From a virus: 59,180 nucleotides of DNA. Below are positions 25,201 to 35,182 of this stretch, in pieces (the stretch's first letter is position 1; each line of letters opens with the position of its first letter). The DNA is taken from IMG/VR virus record IMGVR_UViG_3300007514_000009, positions 1 to 59,180 of that record. The stretch is one strand, 5' to 3'. The notes under the pieces are model-generated. The model had not been told where the DNA came from and did not search any database. It saw only the letters and a program-made list of their open reading frames with translations. The translations under genes and the position numbers were made by a program.

Positions 25201-28200
25201 TATGTGGATGGAACGACCACAAGCGTGAATCAAACAGAAGTGAATGTGCAAAACGCATTCGTGTTTGAGGGAGCAACCTCTGATAATTATGAGACTACTC
25301 TGACTATTACCGATCCAACCGCAGATAGAACGATTACATTGCCTAATGCAAGCGGCACGATTTCTCTATCAGATACTCAACTTTCAACAGAACAGGTGCA
25401 GGATATTGTAGGTGCTATGTTTGCTTCCAATACAGAAACGCGGATTTCAGCAACATACGAAGATGGTGACGGGACTATTGACCTCGTTGTCGATGACATG
25501 ACTGCGAACACCCAACTTTCAACAGAACAGGTGCAGGATATTGTAGGCGCAATGTTCTCTGGAAATACGGAAACCAACACCGCCGTCACCTATGATGATA
25601 GCGACGGGACTATTGATGTAGTCACAACCTTAGATGGCGGGCCTCTTTCCACTGAAGCCATCCAAGATATTGTAGGTGCAATGTTCTCAAGCAATACAGA
25701 AACGAGTATTACCGCAACTTATCAAGACAGCGACGGAACAATAGATCTTGTCGTTTTGCCGGGTTCCGATCAAGGTGTTGTCGTCAATACAGGCGGGGCA
25801 TTGAATACCACTTCCTATATGCATCTTGCCTTCGGTGGCAGTTCAAGCGGCGACCCACGCGGTATTGCTCTTGGGCATACTACGGGTGGAAATAATTTTC
25901 CCGGTTGGGTCACGACCTACAATGACAATAATTTACTGTTAGACACCAATAAGGGAACGAATACTGGAAAAATAGAGATTTTTGAGGGGTCGAATAACAA
26001 TATCGCCATAACACCTCACGGAACAGGTAAGATAATTCTTGATGGTTTATCATGGCCCAATGCCGATGGAACGGCAAACTATGTCCTCCAAACCAATGGA
26101 TCAGGTGCGCTTTCGTGGGCGGCGCAGACCAGCAACACATGGCGAACTGTCACGGTAGCGGGTAATGCGAGTCTAACCGATAGTGAGGCTTTGACTTTTA
26201 ATGCTGGCTCTAATGTATCCATTACCGAACAGAACGGGTCTGTGACTATTGCTTCCACAGATACCAATACCACATATAGCGCAGGAAATGGCCTGACTCT
26301 ATCTGGCACTACATTCACACTTGCAGATCCGGCTACTGGCACAACAATTGATGAATCGACTGCGGATCCTGCTGATAGATTGCCAATTTGGGATGAAAGT
26401 GCTTCTTCATGGAAATACATCACTATTGATGATTTGCAGGATGAGATAGACACTGCATCAGGAGGCACAGTCACGGAAGTCACCGTAGGAGGTGGCCTCG
26501 ATATCTCAAATGGCACATCAACACCGAGTATTACTCTCGATTTCGCGGAACTTTCTGCATCAGGCACTCTTGTAGGCACTGATGATTTAGTTGTAATTGA
26601 TGATGCTGCAACCCGTAAAACCCAGATAGACACTATCCCCCTCTCGATTTTCAGCAACGACGCGGGATGGACATCGAATACAGGCGACATTACTGGAGTC
26701 ACGGCCGGGGCGGGGTTGAGTGGTGGGGGGGCCAGCGGCTCAGTCACCCTCTCATTAGATGACCCTGCGAATCTTTCTCAACTGACTGAATCGACTGACG
26801 CCACCGATGACAAGATCCTGCTTTGGGATGAAGATGCGGGTTCATGGAAATACATGACATTAGATGACCTTCAAGATTCGATAGACACCACAGCATCGGG
26901 TGGCGCGGGAGAGGCATTCAAGACTATCTCAGTGAGCGGTCAGGACGATGTAGTAGCGGATGGGGCAACAGACACTCTAACGCTCGCAGGTGGCTCAAAT
27001 GTCACCATCACTACTACTGCTGGTTCAGATACCATCACCTTTGCATCGGCAGATACGAACACTCAACTCACGGATGAATATGTCCAAGATTTGGTTGGGG
27101 CCATGTTCAGTAGCAATACGGAAACTAATACGACAGTCACATATCAAGACGGCGACGGAACGATAGATGTAGTCACGACTCTTGATGGCGCACCCCTCAC
27201 GACAGAGGCGGTTCAAGACATAGTAGGGGCTATGTTCTCATCGAATACTGAAACACGAGTTGCCGTCACATATCAAGACGGAGATGGAACCATTGATGTT
27301 GTTGTCGATGACATGACGGCGAATGACAACACTTGGAGAACAGTCACAGCGGGCGGCAATACTCTCTCCACAAGTGAAACCCTCGCCTTCACCGCCGGGT
27401 CAAATGTGACTATTACTGAGAGTGGGGGTGCGGTCACGATTGCTTCGACAGATACCGACACTAACACATGGAGGACAGTCACAGCAGGGGGCAACACTCT
27501 CTCCACCAGCGAAACCCTCGCCTTTACTGCCGGGTCGAATGTGTCTATTACCGAGAGCGGAGGTGCAGTCACAATCGCTTCAACTGATACAAATACCACA
27601 TATTCAGTAGGAGATGGTGGGCTTACTGAATACAACTTTACAAGCACTCTTAGGAGCAAACTTCTCGGTGTCGAATCGGATGCTGATATCACAGATAAGG
27701 CCAATGTTAGCGCAGCCCTCGCTTCACTCACAGGCGATGACACACTTTACATTGGAGATTCGGGGGATGATACTACTGTAAGAGTTCGTGGTAATTTCTA
27801 TGTGGATGGAACAACAACCAGTGTGAATCAAACCGAAGTGAATGTGCAAAATGCCTTCGTCTTTGAGGGGGCTACTGCCGATGCTTATGAAACAACATTG
27901 ACTATCACAGATCCAACAGCAGATAGAACGATTACGCTACCTAATGCAAGTGGAACTGTATCGCTGTCTGATACTCAACTCTCAACCGAGCAAGTTCAGG
28001 ACATAGTAGGTGCAATGTTTAGCAGCAATACAGAAACGCGCATTTCCGCTACCTACGAAGATGGCGACGGGACGATTGATCTTGTTGTCGATGATATGAC
28101 CGCGAATGACAATACATGGCGAACAGTCACGGCAGGTGGTAATACTCTATCCACCAGTGAAACCCTTGCCTTTACTGCGGGTTCCAACGTGACCATTACT

Positions 28201-31200
28201 GAAAGCGGCGGGGCTGTCACGATTGCTTCGGCAGATACGAACACCCAATTATCCACCGAGGCTGTTCAGGATATCGTAGGTGCAATGTTCAGTAGCAATA
28301 CAGAAACACGAGTAGCAGTCACATACCAAGATGGCGACGGGACGATTGATCTCGTAGTTGATGACATGACTGCTAATGACAATACATGGCGAACTGTCAC
28401 GGCAGGAGGCAACACCCTATCAACAAGCGAAACACTGGCTTTCACAGCCGGATCCAATGTGACTATCACAGAAAGCGGAGGCGCGGTGACGATTGCCGCT
28501 ACGGGTGATGTGACGACAACAGCCACGCAGACTCTCACGAATAAGACATACGGCCCGTTATCGTCGGGTTATGTCGTCATGGGTGCTTCCAATGATACCC
28601 TCGCTATCACTTCCAATGGGGCGCACAATCTCCATCTATCCACGAATAGCAATTCCAATTCAGGCAGTATTCTCATTCAACAAGGCGCGAACCAACCCAT
28701 AAGCATCACACCCAATGGGTCAGGAGATGTAATCCTTGATGGGTTGAAGTGGCCTCAAGCAGATGGAACAGCGAACTATGTCCTGAAAACTGACGGGAAT
28801 GCTCAGTTATCATGGGTTGCTCAAACATCCGACACGAACACGACCTATTCAGGAGGGACGGGGCTTACACTCTCAAGCACCACCTTCAATGTCGATGCCG
28901 CACAGACGCAGATAACGAGCATTGGGACGATAGGCACGGGAGTATGGCAGGGAACGGCCATAGCGCAAGCATACATAGCAGATCAGGCCATCAATGAGGC
29001 CAAACTGCAAGTTTCTAATTCTCCAACCAACGGGTATGTCCTGACGGCTCAATCCGGCAACACGGGTGGTCTGACTTGGGCGGCGGCGAGTAGTGGTGGT
29101 GCTTCTGCATTAGATGGATTATCAGATGCTAAATCGGAAGGAACGGATTTCTCCGGTTCATTACTCATAGGCCATCAAACGCATGGGACTCTAAGTTCGG
29201 CGGATCACAATACAGGAGTAGGAATAGCCGCTATGGATGCAATAACTTCAGGTGATAGAAACACAGCATTGGGCCACCAAGCATTAAGCGGATTAACGGG
29301 TGGTGGTGATAATACCGCTATTGGAAAAGACGCTCTATTGGCTAACAACAATCACGGTAGCGTGGCTATTGGTGCTTATGCGGCTCATGCTCTATCTAAC
29401 GGCAAAGGATATACTGTGGTAATTGGAAGTCAATGGAACAACAATGCTTTCGACGCTGAAAAGGCGGTGGCAATAGGAAGAACTGCATTAAGCAACACAA
29501 CAGCAGATTATACTGTTGGTATAGGTTCTTCTGCGGGATATGGCATAACTTCGGGTTCAGGGAATATAGCCATTGGAAAAGATGCAGGGTATAATGTTGG
29601 AACAGGTGCAAGAAACATCGCTATTGGTTATCAAGCGATGGATGGTGCTTCTAACGATAGCGACAACATAGCAATTGGATATGATGCCCTCGGTGGTGCT
29701 GTTAATGGTGGTGAGAAGAACCTCGCCATTGGAAACTACACCCTCGATGCTTTGACCTCCGGCGACCAAAATGTAGCACTTGGGTATAATGCGGGTGGTG
29801 GGATTACCGAAGGTCACTCCAATGTAGCAATAGGACATGACGCTCTTACTGCGACCTTGATTTACGGAGAAAATGTAGCAATAGGACAGAATGCCTTGAA
29901 GCAATTAACAGGCAACAGTTATGCGAATACTGCTATTGGAAGAATGTCCTCCACCGTTATGACTTACGGTGAGGAAAATACGACAATAGGATATTATTCG
30001 GGTGCGGCTCTTGCTAATGGGGCGCATAGAAACATCTTGATTGGTAGTTATGCCGGAGATAACATCACTACGGGAGATAACAATGTAGTTATTGGAAAGG
30101 CTGATGTGACAGCAACAGGCTCAGACCAACTCTCGATCTCATCGGGTGATGGTAGCCCGGTTTGGATTACAGGTGGTTCAGACGGTTTTGTTAATTTCCC
30201 TGCATCTAAAATCAAACTCAACGATTCTTACGGATCTGATGGTCAGGTTCTCACTTCAACAGGTTCAGGCGTTGCGTGGGAAGCAGTAAGTGGCGGTATA
30301 GCAAGTTTAGCCGCAGATAGCACACCACAGTTAGGTGGCAATCTGGATGTTGATGGTAATGATATTGTCTCAACCTCAAATGGCCCGATAGACATCAACC
30401 CACATGGAACGGGTAAAGTCAGAATAAACACAACAAGCACAGATGGCCTGAAGTTTGATGTTAGAGGCAACAGCAATGAGACTGTTGCTAATTTCAGGAT
30501 TTCAACTACATCCACTACTTCAAACGCTTTTGCCGCTTTACAGTTAATTTCGGGAACAACAGGAACAAGCGGAACAGGTCAGGGTGCAAGACTACAATTT
30601 AGAACAGGTAATGATGGTTATGCGGGCTATACCGCAGGTGCAATTTATTCTTCGCGTGTTGATGACAGCAATCATCATTTGCATATTGCACCACAAGGAA
30701 CAGGTAATGTATCGTTAGGTAATTTCACTTTCAATGCTGACCAAAGCGTAGGTTCGGGTCAAGATAACTATGTTTTGACCTATGACCATTCGGCAGAGAC
30801 AATTGGATTAGAAGCAGCAGGTGGTGGTGGTGCTTCTGCATTAGATGATTTATCAGATGCTAAGACATTTGCTACCGATAACATCGGAATTGGCGAAAAC
30901 ACCATGTCTGCCGAAAATACAGGAGCGCAATACAATTATGCTTTCGGTAAAGGGGCATTACAAGACCTTACAACAGGAGATAGAAACAATGCCTTCGGTT
31001 TGTATGCTCTTGGTGATATTACTACTACTTCATACAATGTGGCTATGGGTGATTTTGCCGCAAGAAACGCTACCGGAACAGGAAATACTGCTATTGGGAG
31101 AGATGCCGGAAGAAACATAACTACGGGTTCATACAACACTTATCTTGGTTATCAGGCGGGTAGTCCTAATGGCGCACAATCAGGAACAGGCGACCACAAC

Positions 31201-34200
31201 ATAGGTATTGGGCGTTTAGCCGCAAGAGAAATGCGATCAGGAACCCGAAATATCGCTATTGGTGCTTATGCTTTAGATGCCGCAGACACGGAATCCGATA
31301 ACATCGCCATCGGCTACGATGCGTTGGGTGGTGCTGTTGCGGGTGGTGAGAAGAACCTCGCCATTGGAAACTACACTCTCGATGCTTTGACGAGTGGGGA
31401 GAAGAACATCGCCATAGGTCACAACTCAGGAACAGGGCTAACAACCGGCTCAAATAACATCGCCATAGGATATGCCGTCTTAGATGCGGCAACTACCGAG
31501 AGTCACAACATAGGCATAGGATATGCCGCGCTTGGTGGTGCTTCGCTTTCAGGCGGCATAAACAACATGGCTCTCGGAAGTTATACTCTTGATGGCCTAA
31601 CAAGTGGAGATAACAATTTAGCAGTAGGTTATGATGCCGGAGGCTCAATTTCAACAGGTAGTCATAACACCACATTAGGCTACCAATCGGGGCGTTTGAT
31701 TCAAGCCGGAGATAAGAACATAACACTCGGATGGACTGCCGGAAATAACATCACTTCGGGCGACAACAATGTCGTTATCGGCGCGGCAGATGTAGCGAGT
31801 GCAACAGGCGACGACCAACTTTCCATATCATCAGGAGATGGTAGCCCTGTATGGATAACAGGGACAAGCGCAGGTGCAGTCAATCTTCCTAACTCGATAC
31901 TCACAATCGCCGGGTCTGTTGGATCCGATGGTCAAGTCCTGACTTCGACAGGTAGTGCTGTCGCTTGGGAAGATGCGGGCGGCGGCGGTGCTTCTGCTCT
32001 TAGTGGCTTGAGTGATGTTCTGATTGATGCTACCAATTGGACTAATGGATTCCTCATTCAACCGGATAGTGACGGTTCAGCACCAACGACAGGGACATTG
32101 AATGGGGCTTCTAACAATGTAGGCATTGGTTCAGATGCCCTGATGCAAATTACTTCCGGCGATCATAACATTGTCTTTGGAATGGAAGCGGGTCGTGGAA
32201 TCACAAGTGGTCAGCGAAACATATCAATCGGAGGGAATAGCAATTGGACAGGCGGAACTCAATCATACAATGTGGCCGTTGGCTACAATTCAATGAGTGG
32301 GGCGCAAAATGGAGCCGATAACAATGTGGCCGTTGGGTATGCGGCATTAGCAGGTTCATTGACGGCAGATGAGATAGTCGCTGTTGGAAATTATGCGGGA
32401 ACGGCACATACATCCGGTTCAGAAGCGGTCTATATTGGTGGAGATGCAGGGAGAGCGAACACCACAGGCTCAAGGAACATAGCGATTGGGTATCAGGCTT
32501 ATGATGGCGCAGATACGGAATCCGACAACATAGCAATTGGTCATTCTGCCCTCGGTGGTGCTGTCGCGGGTGGCGAGAAGAACATCGCTATTGGGAACTA
32601 TGCCGGAGATGCTGTGACATCAGGTGATGAAAGCGTATTGCTCGGATATAGGGCGGGGTCTGCTCAAACAACAGGCACTAAAATGGTGGCTATTGGGGCT
32701 GATGCGCTTTATCAAGGAACGGCTCAAAACTTCATGACCGCCGTAGGACATAGTGCCGGATATAGTCAAACAGGAACAGAAGGTGTCTTGATTGGTTCAG
32801 ATGCGGGTTATAATGGTGGTGCTTCGCATGGTGCTGTTCATGTCGGCAGACAAGCGGGCTACAACGCTACCGGAAACGACAATGTATCGGTTGGTCGCTT
32901 CGCCATGTTTAGTGCTTCATCGAGCAATACGGGTGAGAAGAATGTCGCAATAGGGAGAGCCGCGCTATACGGTCTTTCAAGCGGCCACAGAAATATCGCA
33001 ATCGGTTATGCGGCTCTCGATAATGCAGACACCGAATCAGATAACATCGCAATCGGTCATGACGCTCTCGGTGGTGCTGTTGCTGGTGGTGAGAAGAATG
33101 TCGTCATAGGAAACTATGCCGGTGATGCGCTAACAAGTGCTGATGGATCAGTAATGGTTGGTCATCAATCGGGAACAGCCGTAAGTTCAGGAGGATTAAA
33201 CACCCTTGTTGGTTATCAAACCGGAAGCCAAGTATCAACAGGAATTGGAAACACCATGCTTGGCTATCAGGCAGGGGGTTATGGAAATCATCAGTATTCG
33301 ATAGGAATTGGCTATGGAGCGATGCAAAGTGCCGATAACACGGGCGATCACAATATCGCAATAGGCTCATGGGCCATGCAGAATGGCGCATTGACGGGCG
33401 ATTACAATGTCGGATTAGGCTACAAGGCGGGCTACAATCTCGGTGCGGCGGCGCATAAGAACATCACCATAGGGCATCAATCCGGCGACAATATCACCAC
33501 CGGAGATTTCAATGTGATTATCGGTGGTGGCGATGCCGCAAGTGCAACAGGCGATAGTCAATTACTAATCTCATCAGGAGATGGCGGGGTTAGTTGGATT
33601 ACAGGAACGAGTGCAGGTGTAGTCAATATCCCCGGTTCTTTGACCGTGGCCGGATCTGCTGTCGGTGGTGCTTCTGACCTTGATGGCCTGTCTGATGCTA
33701 AGAAATCGGGAACTAACTTCACCGACAGCCTTCTCATCGGCCATCAATCAACAGGCACTCTATCGAATGCGATATTCAATGTGGCGGTTGGAACAACTGC
33801 GATGACGAGCATTACTTCCGCCGCGAACAATACTGCTGTTGGGTCTTATGCGGGACAACTGACGAGTTCCGGCCAGAACAACACCTACATTGGCTACAAG
33901 GCGGGCAGATACCTCACCACAGACAACTACAACACGGTTCTTGGGTATAGTGCATTGGGGTCGAACAATACCCGAACAGGAGAAACTGCATACAATGTCG
34001 TCATCGGTGCTTTCGCGGCAGATGCGGTCACAACTGCAAACAACTTAGTCGCGGTTGGTTATGGCGCACTTGGGTCGAACACATCGGGTCATACCAATAC
34101 TGCCATAGGGCAGAACGCCCAAACTGCAAATCTTACCGGACTATACAACACCAGTCTCGGATATGATACGCTCAAAGGAAACACCACAGGCTCACGGAAC

Positions 34201-35181
34201 ATAGCGATAGGCCACAAAGCGTTAGACGCGCCCGATACAGAATCCGACAACATAGCAATCGGCTACGATGCTCTCGGTGGTGCTGTTGCTGGCGGTGAGA
34301 AGAATATCGCTATTGGAAATTACACCCTCGATGCTTTGACGAGTAGCGACCAAACAGTAGCAATAGGACATGAAGCAGGTTCAGCGATAACAACCGGCTC
34401 ATGGAATACAGCAGTTGGAGATTCCTCGATGAAAAGCGTGAATACCGGCTACAAGAATACAGCACTCGGTTATCAATCCTTGAAAGCAACAACAGGCAGT
34501 AGCAATACAGCCGTTGGTTCAGAAGCAATTAGAGGTTCGGGAACCGGCCCTCAAAATACTGCTGTCGGCGCACAGGCTGGTTATGCGATGACCGATGGCT
34601 CAAATAATACCTTTCTCGGATTCCAAGCCGGAAATAACATCACGACAGGCCACAACAATGTCGTCATAGGAATGGCTGATGTGTCGGCAACAGGTAGCGA
34701 CCAATTATCCATATCATCAGGTGACGGTAGCCCCGTTTGGATTCAGGGCGATCAATACGGCAAGGTTGTTGGTAATCTTGTTCCCTTGACCTACACAAGA
34801 GGCGATTTGGATACTAACGCATACGACTTCCGTGTTCCTACTGAGTCAGGTTCATCTGCTACTCCTAACGCTTATCCAATGCCATTTGCAGGTAAAGTCC
34901 TGTATGCGTCATTCCAATTTTCTGGAGGCAGTATTTCGGGAACCGATGCCAATGTCATTAGGGTCAGAAGGAACGGCGGTTCATCCGGCTCGGACATTGA
35001 AGATGTGACCATGACTATTGGTGATGGTGCGTGGAGAAACACACAAGGCACTTCATACACTTGGCATAGTAGGTTTGATTTTGATTTCGACGCCGGAGAC
35101 ATCCTGCAAGTGAAGCGACAAAGCGGCTCAACAGATTTGAATAAAGGAGTAGCGACCCTGTGGGTGCAGTATAGATGGTGA
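22285..35181 (+). CDS. Giant repeat fibre protein with tail-terminator-like N-terminal domain
   Basis: 4,298 residues, the largest gene here. Residues 1-145 form a compact domain (NITLDVRTVKSRERLSELR, then DRSKKLFRYTIQAEVV) resembling tail-terminator/tail-completion proteins of archaeal tailed viruses, at the position where that gene is expected. Residues about 170-2270 are beta repeats of marine phage fibres: GDITAVTAGTGLSGGG (5), STEQVQDIVGAMFSSNTET (9), NTWRTVTAGGNTLSTSETL (5), ILLWDESASSWKYMT (4) and TADRTITLPNASGT (2). Residues about 2271-4155 are YadA-head-like NIAIGYDALGGAV repeats in four super-modules. The last 145 residues form a distinct end domain. It is likely a trimeric fibre for host attachment. 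The neck location is inferred. Confidence 0.85.
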   Translation: MADAISAVRDLIESNWTKPPKPSIEDIAVLDRGDAKRVRMLDNDVIRIFETAHNEAQPELLYDYVNRHVNITLDVRTVKSRERLSELRTEVRRILHAFRKGDGVNFDRLIFKTRTDLSDRSKKLFRYTIQAEVVTFALVAGTDDTVVNPFTGVVSASTTYQTYDTGLTEIANLTPTNGYVIIGDGSSWTTSAVAGDITAVTAGTGLSGGGVTGDVTLNVSGLTVSELAAGSLQISSEAFADNDTTLMTSAAIQDKILSYGYTTAVGDITAVTAGSGLTGGGSSGDLTVTLDLKDEDNMASNSATHAASQQSIKAYVDAEVAGLVDSAPAALNTLNELAASLNDDANFSTTISTALGLRVRVDTNGQSLTNTQKANARTNIAVDVAGTDNSTNVTLAGSRDYLTISGQEITRGVIDISDDTNLAVSAPITLSGDTIGLADPANLSQLTESSDATDDKILLWDESASSWKYMTVDDLQDSIDTSTLAANDATITLTAGTGLSGGGDFTTNQSGNETLTFNVGGLTIAELAAGAILLSSESFVDSDTQLMTAKAIADKIESYGYTTQVGDITGVTAGAGLSGGGNSGALTLNLSHLGIESLSDPNDDRILFWDDSAGATAFLDIGSNLTITGTTIAATDTNTTYSAGTGLTLSGTTFSVSDPANLDELTESDDNPSDKILLWDESASVWKHMTIDNLGDALDVSTTLNALTDVTISNPAAGHVLVYDNTNSIFENTPLTAGSNISITNADGSITLASTDTNTQLSTEQVQDIVGAMFSSNTETRISATYEDGDGTIDLVVDDMTTNTQLSTEQVQDIVGAMFSSNTETRVSATYEDGDGTIDLVVDDMTANTNQLTTFVIRDDDDDSKTVAHNKYLKFASATGAAGTNWSGSGTTGDPWIMTITNPDTTYSVGDGGLTQNNFTNTLKTKLDGIEVSADVTDKANVGSALASLDGTDTLYIGDAGNDATIRVRGNFYVDGTTTSVNQTEVNVQNAFVFEGATSDNYETTLTITDPTADRTITLPNASGTISLSDTQLSTEQVQDIVGAMFASNTETRISATYEDGDGTIDLVVDDMTANTQLSTEQVQDIVGAMFSGNTETNTAVTYDDSDGTIDVVTTLDGGPLSTEAIQDIVGAMFSSNTETSITATYQDSDGTIDLVVLPGSDQGVVVNTGGALNTTSYMHLAFGGSSSGDPRGIALGHTTGGNNFPGWVTTYNDNNLLLDTNKGTNTGKIEIFEGSNNNIAITPHGTGKIILDGLSWPNADGTANYVLQTNGSGALSWAAQTSNTWRTVTVAGNASLTDSEALTFNAGSNVSITEQNGSVTIASTDTNTTYSAGNGLTLSGTTFTLADPATGTTIDESTADPADRLPIWDESASSWKYITIDDLQDEIDTASGGTVTEVTVGGGLDISNGTSTPSITLDFAELSASGTLVGTDDLVVIDDAATRKTQIDTIPLSIFSNDAGWTSNTGDITGVTAGAGLSGGGASGSVTLSLDDPANLSQLTESTDATDDKILLWDEDAGSWKYMTLDDLQDSIDTTASGGAGEAFKTISVSGQDDVVADGATDTLTLAGGSNVTITTTAGSDTITFASADTNTQLTDEYVQDLVGAMFSSNTETNTTVTYQDGDGTIDVVTTLDGAPLTTEAVQDIVGAMFSSNTETRVAVTYQDGDGTIDVVVDDMTANDNTWRTVTAGGNTLSTSETLAFTAGSNVTITESGGAVTIASTDTDTNTWRTVTAGGNTLSTSETLAFTAGSNVSITESGGAVTIASTDTNTTYSVGDGGLTEYNFTSTLRSKLLGVESDADITDKANVSAALASLTGDDTLYIGDSGDDTTVRVRGNFYVDGTTTSVNQTEVNVQNAFVFEGATADAYETTLTITDPTADRTITLPNASGTVSLSDTQLSTEQVQDIVGAMFSSNTETRISATYEDGDGTIDLVVDDMTANDNTWRTVTAGGNTLSTSETLAFTAGSNVTITESGGAVTIASADTNTQLSTEAVQDIVGAMFSSNTETRVAVTYQDGDGTIDLVVDDMTANDNTWRTVTAGGNTLSTSETLAFTAGSNVTITESGGAVTIAATGDVTTTATQTLTNKTYGPLSSGYVVMGASNDTLAITSNGAHNLHLSTNSNSNSGSILIQQGANQPISITPNGSGDVILDGLKWPQADGTANYVLKTDGNAQLSWVAQTSDTNTTYSGGTGLTLSSTTFNVDAAQTQITSIGTIGTGVWQGTAIAQAYIADQAINEAKLQVSNSPTNGYVLTAQSGNTGGLTWAAASSGGASALDGLSDAKSEGTDFSGSLLIGHQTHGTLSSADHNTGVGIAAMDAITSGDRNTALGHQALSGLTGGGDNTAIGKDALLANNNHGSVAIGAYAAHALSNGKGYTVVIGSQWNNNAFDAEKAVAIGRTALSNTTADYTVGIGSSAGYGITSGSGNIAIGKDAGYNVGTGARNIAIGYQAMDGASNDSDNIAIGYDALGGAVNGGEKNLAIGNYTLDALTSGDQNVALGYNAGGGITEGHSNVAIGHDALTATLIYGENVAIGQNALKQLTGNSYANTAIGRMSSTVMTYGEENTTIGYYSGAALANGAHRNILIGSYAGDNITTGDNNVVIGKADVTATGSDQLSISSGDGSPVWITGGSDGFVNFPASKIKLNDSYGSDGQVLTSTGSGVAWEAVSGGIASLAADSTPQLGGNLDVDGNDIVSTSNGPIDINPHGTGKVRINTTSTDGLKFDVRGNSNETVANFRISTTSTTSNAFAALQLISGTTGTSGTGQGARLQFRTGNDGYAGYTAGAIYSSRVDDSNHHLHIAPQGTGNVSLGNFTFNADQSVGSGQDNYVLTYDHSAETIGLEAAGGGGASALDDLSDAKTFATDNIGIGENTMSAENTGAQYNYAFGKGALQDLTTGDRNNAFGLYALGDITTTSYNVAMGDFAARNATGTGNTAIGRDAGRNITTGSYNTYLGYQAGSPNGAQSGTGDHNIGIGRLAAREMRSGTRNIAIGAYALDAADTESDNIAIGYDALGGAVAGGEKNLAIGNYTLDALTSGEKNIAIGHNSGTGLTTGSNNIAIGYAVLDAATTESHNIGIGYAALGGASLSGGINNMALGSYTLDGLTSGDNNLAVGYDAGGSISTGSHNTTLGYQSGRLIQAGDKNITLGWTAGNNITSGDNNVVIGAADVASATGDDQLSISSGDGSPVWITGTSAGAVNLPNSILTIAGSVGSDGQVLTSTGSAVAWEDAGGGGASALSGLSDVLIDATNWTNGFLIQPDSDGSAPTTGTLNGASNNVGIGSDALMQITSGDHNIVFGMEAGRGITSGQRNISIGGNSNWTGGTQSYNVAVGYNSMSGAQNGADNNVAVGYAALAGSLTADEIVAVGNYAGTAHTSGSEAVYIGGDAGRANTTGSRNIAIGYQAYDGADTESDNIAIGHSALGGAVAGGEKNIAIGNYAGDAVTSGDESVLLGYRAGSAQTTGTKMVAIGADALYQGTAQNFMTAVGHSAGYSQTGTEGVLIGSDAGYNGGASHGAVHVGRQAGYNATGNDNVSVGRFAMFSASSSNTGEKNVAIGRAALYGLSSGHRNIAIGYAALDNADTESDNIAIGHDALGGAVAGGEKNVVIGNYAGDALTSADGSVMVGHQSGTAVSSGGLNTLVGYQTGSQVSTGIGNTMLGYQAGGYGNHQYSIGIGYGAMQSADNTGDHNIAIGSWAMQNGALTGDYNVGLGYKAGYNLGAAAHKNITIGHQSGDNITTGDFNVIIGGGDAASATGDSQLLISSGDGGVSWITGTSAGVVNIPGSLTVAGSAVGGASDLDGLSDAKKSGTNFTDSLLIGHQSTGTLSNAIFNVAVGTTAMTSITSAANNTAVGSYAGQLTSSGQNNTYIGYKAGRYLTTDNYNTVLGYSALGSNNTRTGETAYNVVIGAFAADAVTTANNLVAVGYGALGSNTSGHTNTAIGQNAQTANLTGLYNTSLGYDTLKGNTTGSRNIAIGHKALDAPDTESDNIAIGYDALGGAVAGGEKNIAIGNYTLDALTSSDQTVAIGHEAGSAITTGSWNTAVGDSSMKSVNTGYKNTALGYQSLKATTGSSNTAVGSEAIRGSGTGPQNTAVGAQAGYAMTDGSNNTFLGFQAGNNITTGHNNVVIGMADVSATGSDQLSISSGDGSPVWIQGDQYGKVVGNLVPLTYTRGDLDTNAYDFRVPTESGSSATPNAYPMPFAGKVLYASFQFSGGSISGTDANVIRVRRNGGSSGSDIEDVTMTIGDGAWRNTQGTSYTWHSRFDFDFDAGDILQVKRQSGSTDLNKGVATLWVQYRW
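24565..28371 (+). repeat. Nine copies of the STEQVQDIVGAMFSSNTET fibre repeat
   Basis: Copies begin near 24565, 24700, 25380, 25516, 25645, 27065, 27198, 27978 and 28248. Each encodes a helical STE.VQDIVGAMFSSNTET segment followed by a beta segment TYEDGDGTIDLVVDD. DNA identity is high between some copies (for example 24565 and 24700), suggesting recent tandem duplication. Long reading frames on the minus strand here are by-products of the repeats. Confidence 0.9.
29095..34749 (+). repeat. Four fibre super-modules of about 1.0-1.6 kb
   Basis: Each module opens with GGASALDGLSDAK (29095, about 30820, 31981 and 33661) and closes with DQLSISSGDGSPVWITG or a variant (ending near 30174, 31866, 33606 and 34749). 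In between are many 14-15-residue YadA-head-like units (NTAIGYQAG type). Between modules 1 and 2 and between 2 and 3 lies GSDGQVLTSTGSGVAWE. The third module is longest. The pattern indicates duplication of whole modules followed by divergence. Confidence 0.85.
29662..34350 (+). repeat. Five near-identical GYDALGGAVAGGEKN cassettes
   Basis: A cassette of about 95 nt encoding DNIAIGYDALGGAVAGGEKN followed by LAIGNYTLDALTS starts near 29662, 31297, 32524, 33049 and 34247. A sixth, diverged copy is near 31506 (GYAALGGASLSGGINN). The copies are more alike than the surrounding units, which suggests gene conversion or recent copying. Confidence 0.85.
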
Positions 35182-35182
35182 T

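Noticed and set aside
26079-26747. Long open frame on the minus strand (222 codons)
   Set aside because: It mirrors Thr/Asp/Ser-rich fibre repeats and is full of repeat-derived Val/Ser/Pro runs. It has no ribosome-binding site, and similar shadows occur opposite other repeats (for example 27273-27743).
24565-34350. CRISPR array or mobile-element repeats
   Set aside because: The repeats are in-frame, of coding lengths, unevenly spaced and diverged mostly at third codon positions. They are protein repeats.
29095-34749. Bacterial YadA-type autotransporter adhesin
   Set aside because: The repeats are YadA-head-like, but there is no signal peptide and no C-terminal membrane anchor. The gene sits between connector and tail genes, so a viral fibre is the better call.
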